From: Stenotrophomonas sp. WZN-1
Lineage (GTDB): Bacteria > Pseudomonadota > Gammaproteobacteria > Xanthomonadales > Xanthomonadaceae
Length of the DNA stretch: 64,000 nt
Assembly (NCBI RefSeq): GCF_002192255.1
Contig: NZ_CP021768.1
Span: forward strand, 2,870,001-2,934,000
Reading direction: 5' to 3'
The position numbers and the translations under genes were made by a program. This document shows, piece by piece, positions 63,130-64,000 of the stretch (the stretch's first letter is position 1; every line of letters begins with the position of its first letter). The notes beneath the pieces were generated by a model. The model saw only the letters and a program-made list of their open reading frames with translations, made no database searches and was not told the origin of the DNA.

Positions 63130-63939
63130 ATGCTGCAGATTCCCCCCGAAAACATCTGGATCGCGCTGGCGGTCACCCTCGCGGCCGGCCTCGCCACCGC
63201 GATCGGCAGCCTGCTGGTGCTGTTCTCGCGCCGGCCCAACCCGCGCCTGCTGGCCTTCGGCCTGGCCTTCGCCGGCGGCGCGATGGTCTATGTGTCGCTG
63301 TCGGAGATCCTCAACAAGTCCATTGCGTCGTTCGCACTGGCCTATGGCGAGCGCACTGGATTCACCTACGGCACCCTGGCCTTCCTGCTGGGCGTGATCG
63401 TGATCGTGCTGATCGACCACTTCATTCCGAACCCGCATGACAGCCTGGACAAGCAGGACCCGGCGTTCCGCGAGAACAGCCGCGAGTACCTGAAGCGCGT
63501 CGCCCTGCTGACCTCGATCGCGATCACTGCGCACAATTTCCCGGAAGGGCTCGCAACGTTCTTCGCGACGCTGGAGAGCCCGTCGGTGGGCATGCCGCTG
63601 GCCTTCGCCATCGCCATCCACAACATCCCCGAGGGCATCGCCATTGCGGTGCCGGTGTACTTCGCCACCCAGAACAAGTTCTATGCGTTCAGCGCCAGCC
63701 TGCTGTCGGGCCTGGCCGAACCGGTGGGCGCGGCGCTGGGCTACTGGCTGCTGTCCGGATCACTGTCGCACGCCACGTTCGGCTGGGTGTTCGGGCTGAT
63801 CGCCGGCGTGATGGTGTTCCTGGCGCTGGATGAGCTGCTGCCGGCGGCCAAGCGCTATGCGAAGGGCCACGAGACGGTTTATGGACTGGTCGCAGGCATG
63901 GGCACGCTGGCGATCAGCCTGGTGTTGTTCAAGTGGTGA
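63130..63939 (+). CDS. zupT: Zinc transporter, ZIP family
   Basis: 269 residues with eight transmembrane helices. The metal motifs HNFPEG and IHNIPEG in helices 4 and 5 are intact. It imports Zn2+ (and often Fe2+ or Mn2+) in the inner membrane. It is close to the right edge but complete. A SMAG-like palindrome follows. Confidence 0.95.
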   Translation: MLQIPPENIWIALAVTLAAGLATAIGSLLVLFSRRPNPRLLAFGLAFAGGAMVYVSLSEILNKSIASFALAYGERTGFTYGTLAFLLGVIVIVLIDHFIPNPHDSLDKQDPAFRENSREYLKRVALLTSIAITAHNFPEGLATFFATLESPSVGMPLAFAIAIHNIPEGIAIAVPVYFATQNKFYAFSASLLSGLAEPVGAALGYWLLSGSLSHATFGWVFGLIAGVMVFLALDELLPAAKRYAKGHETVYGLVAGMGTLAISLVLFKW

Positions 63940-63956
63940 GCGGACCGGCAAGCCGC

Positions 63957-63979
63957 ATCCATGCTTGGCGTGGAACTAC
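63957..63979. repeat. SMAG-like palindrome near the right edge
   Basis: ATCCATGC...GCGTGGAACTAC, a diverged copy of the ATCCACGC family ending in the reverse GTAG. Confidence 0.6.
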
Positions 63980-64000
63980 TGCCCCCAGGTAACGCCAGGC

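Overview
This 64 kb window is one contiguous piece of a high-GC gammaproteobacterial chromosome. Protein sequences, gene order and the many GTAG-tipped palindromes (the SMAG-type repeats known from Stenotrophomonas maltophilia) all point to a Stenotrophomonas of the S. maltophilia complex (family Xanthomonadaceae). I see no phage, plasmid, insertion sequence, CRISPR array, rRNA or tRNA. It is ordinary core and near-core chromosome with unusually rich intergenic repeat structure.

Layout. 0-5 kb: the end of an MFS transporter, a minus-strand run of a DUF2058 protein, slyX and ugd, then a Mip-like FKBP isomerase and an exported glutathione peroxidase. 5.3-9.9 kb: a plus-strand envelope operon: a small exported protein, a YtrA-type GntR repressor under a GGTG-N16-CACC operator, a two-gene ABC transporter, a DUF4097 repeat protein and DUF2884-type lipoproteins. 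10-22 kb: central metabolism (fumC, purB, roxA, a GNAT fusion, then sucA-sucB-lpd). A 728-base non-coding island before roxA carries two nested palindromes. 22-28 kb: small envelope genes, a TonB receptor-PhoD pair behind a possible Pho box, and dnaB. 28-36 kb: a flavin reductase, an E1 alpha-beta fusion coupled to an asparagine synthetase, a GST, a GNAT and a glycine-zipper protein. 36-44 kb: a TatD nuclease, tcdA, a cytochrome c'-like protein, a cold-shock protein, pldA, an ArsC-like protein and class I fumarase. 44-48 kb: an ECF41 sigma factor with its carboxymuconolactone decarboxylase partner, an ABC exporter and fpr. 48-64 kb: a second glutathione peroxidase, dcp, cfa, a sigma54-promoted micro-gene, a rhomboid protease, a POT transporter, sodA, a barnase/barstar pair, nfuA with a proline-rich membrane protein, phhB and zupT.

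Connections. SucA, SucB and Lpd form the 2-oxoglutarate dehydrogenase complex and two unrelated fumarases serve the same cycle. Two peroxidases, SodA, Fpr and NfuA cover oxidative stress and Fe-S repair. The most notable signals are regulatory or structural: matched ECF41 promoters before both partner genes, a consensus sigma54 promoter in front of a 53-residue protein, nested palindromes whose stems differ by compensated base changes, a second palindrome family with variable but self-complementary tips, and GTAG repeats that supply the stop codons of two genes. The E1-AsnB pair is the best candidate for an uncharacterised pathway.
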